This document shows, piece by piece, positions 5,735-6,203 of a stretch of 6,203 nucleotides of DNA. The notes below the pieces were generated by a model that saw only the letters and a program-made list of their open reading frames with translations, had not been told where the DNA came from and made no database searches. This DNA is from SZUA-521 sp041738285 (GTDB lineage Bacteria > Pseudomonadota > Gammaproteobacteria > Pseudomonadales > Azotimanducaceae). The first letter of the stretch is position 1. Each line of letters opens with the position of its first letter. The translations under genes and the position numbers were made by a program. Where the stretch lies: NCBI GenBank assembly GCA_041738285.1, contig JBGSQB010000127.1, positions 1-6,203 of the forward strand, in the 5' to 3' direction.

Positions 5735-6203
5735 CGTTGCTGACGGATCTGCGTGTGCTCGATCTCGCCGACCCGCAGATGGGACTGGCCGGGCAGACAC
5801 TGGCGGATCTGGGCGCCGATGTCGTGCAGTGGCACACAGAGTCACAGATCGACGGTACCAATCGCTGGGTTCGGCAGGCGTACGGTCGCAACAAGCGCAC
5901 CCTCGAGTCCGAAGCCGATTCGATTGCTGCGCTCCTGTCGGGTGTCGACGTACTCATCGAGTCGCCACGGCCGGATGGCACCTGGCGGTTCGATGAAGCC
6001 GCGATCGCCCGATCTAATCCGCATCTGATCCACGCCAGCGTGTCGTGGTTCGGGCGCACCGGACCGAAGTCTCACTACGCTGCCACCGACCTGATCGCGA
6101 CTGCCGCCAGCGGCTTTCTGTCGCTGACCGGTGCGCCCGGTAGCGCGCCGCTGCGCATCAGTTGTCCGCAGGCGGCGCATCATGCGGCCGCCGATGCGGC
6201 GGT
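5731..6203 (+). CDS. CaiB/BaiF class III CoA-transferase, N-terminal part (runs off window)
   Basis: The first 157 residues are visible, with no stop before the window ends. They match the N-terminal Rossmann-like domain of class III CoA-transferases (formyl-CoA:oxalate transferase, CaiB), which move CoA between carboxylic acids through an aspartyl intermediate. Landmarks are the opening LTDLRVLDLA, LADLGADVVQ (24-33), NKRTLES (54-60), DVLIES (73-78), SVSWFGRTGP (103-112) and ATDLIATAASGFLSLTG (118-134). D120 aligns with the catalytic aspartate of the family. The usual Gln two or three residues after it (as in DxxxQA) appears to be Thr here. Family members are about 400 residues, with two-domain fusions known, so most of the gene is missing. 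ATG 5731 overlaps the preceding stop (ATGA at 5731-5734) with only a weak AGGTG beside it, suggesting translational coupling. Substrate unknown. Confidence 0.9.
   Translation, partial: MTLLTDLRVLDLADPQMGLAGQTLADLGADVVQWHTESQIDGTNRWVRQAYGRNKRTLESEADSIAALLSGVDVLIESPRPDGTWRFDEAAIARSNPHLIHASVSWFGRTGPKSHYAATDLIATAASGFLSLTGAPGSAPLRISCPQAAHHAAADAA

Noticed and set aside
1..6203. CRISPR array, tRNA, rRNA, riboswitch, defence or phage genes
   Set aside because: No regularly spaced repeats, no cloverleaf or rRNA-like sequence, and no recognisable defence or phage protein was seen on either strand.

Overview
The window is GC-rich, densely coding bacterial chromosome. Signal peptides, a periplasmic DegQ/DegP-type protease, a FolK and a CaiB-type CoA-transferase suggest a Gram-negative proteobacterium, probably a gammaproteobacterium. 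That assignment is inference; there is no rRNA or other phylogenetic marker here.

Layout. Positions 1-39 hold the first 13 codons of a minus-strand transposase that looks like the IS481 family. Behind it, positions 40 to about 140 form the terminal region of the element: a strong Shine-Dalgarno, a perfect 11-bp inverted repeat, and two imperfect 20-bp direct repeats. About 35-40 bp further on, a plus-strand MFS transporter gene (173-1386) starts. As given it carries a one-base frameshift near 353-375. Its stop overlaps the start of a DegQ-like periplasmic serine protease (1383-2735), which is followed by a 75-residue dodecin (2818-3045).

A zinc-dependent alcohol dehydrogenase (3112-4194) lies on the minus strand and converges with the dodecin across a GC-rich stem-loop. 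It diverges from folK (4258-4788) across a 63-bp intergenic region with a perfect 8-bp palindrome. Downstream of folK on the plus strand are an exported protein of the S1/P1 nuclease/zinc phospholipase C type with several substituted metal-ligand positions (4820-5734), and the 5' part of a class III CoA-transferase gene (5731-6203) whose start overlaps the preceding stop.

How the genes fit together. The MFS-protease pair and the exported protein-CoA-transferase pair have the ATGA overlaps expected of translational coupling, but their functions do not form one obvious pathway. The rest reads as ordinary housekeeping: envelope protein quality control, flavin storage, alcohol/aldehyde redox, folate synthesis and acyl-CoA metabolism. 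I see no defence system, CRISPR array, RNA gene or biosynthetic cluster. The points most worth a second look are the frameshifted transporter beside an IS end, the structure of that IS end, and the altered metal-site residues of the exported S1/P1-like protein.
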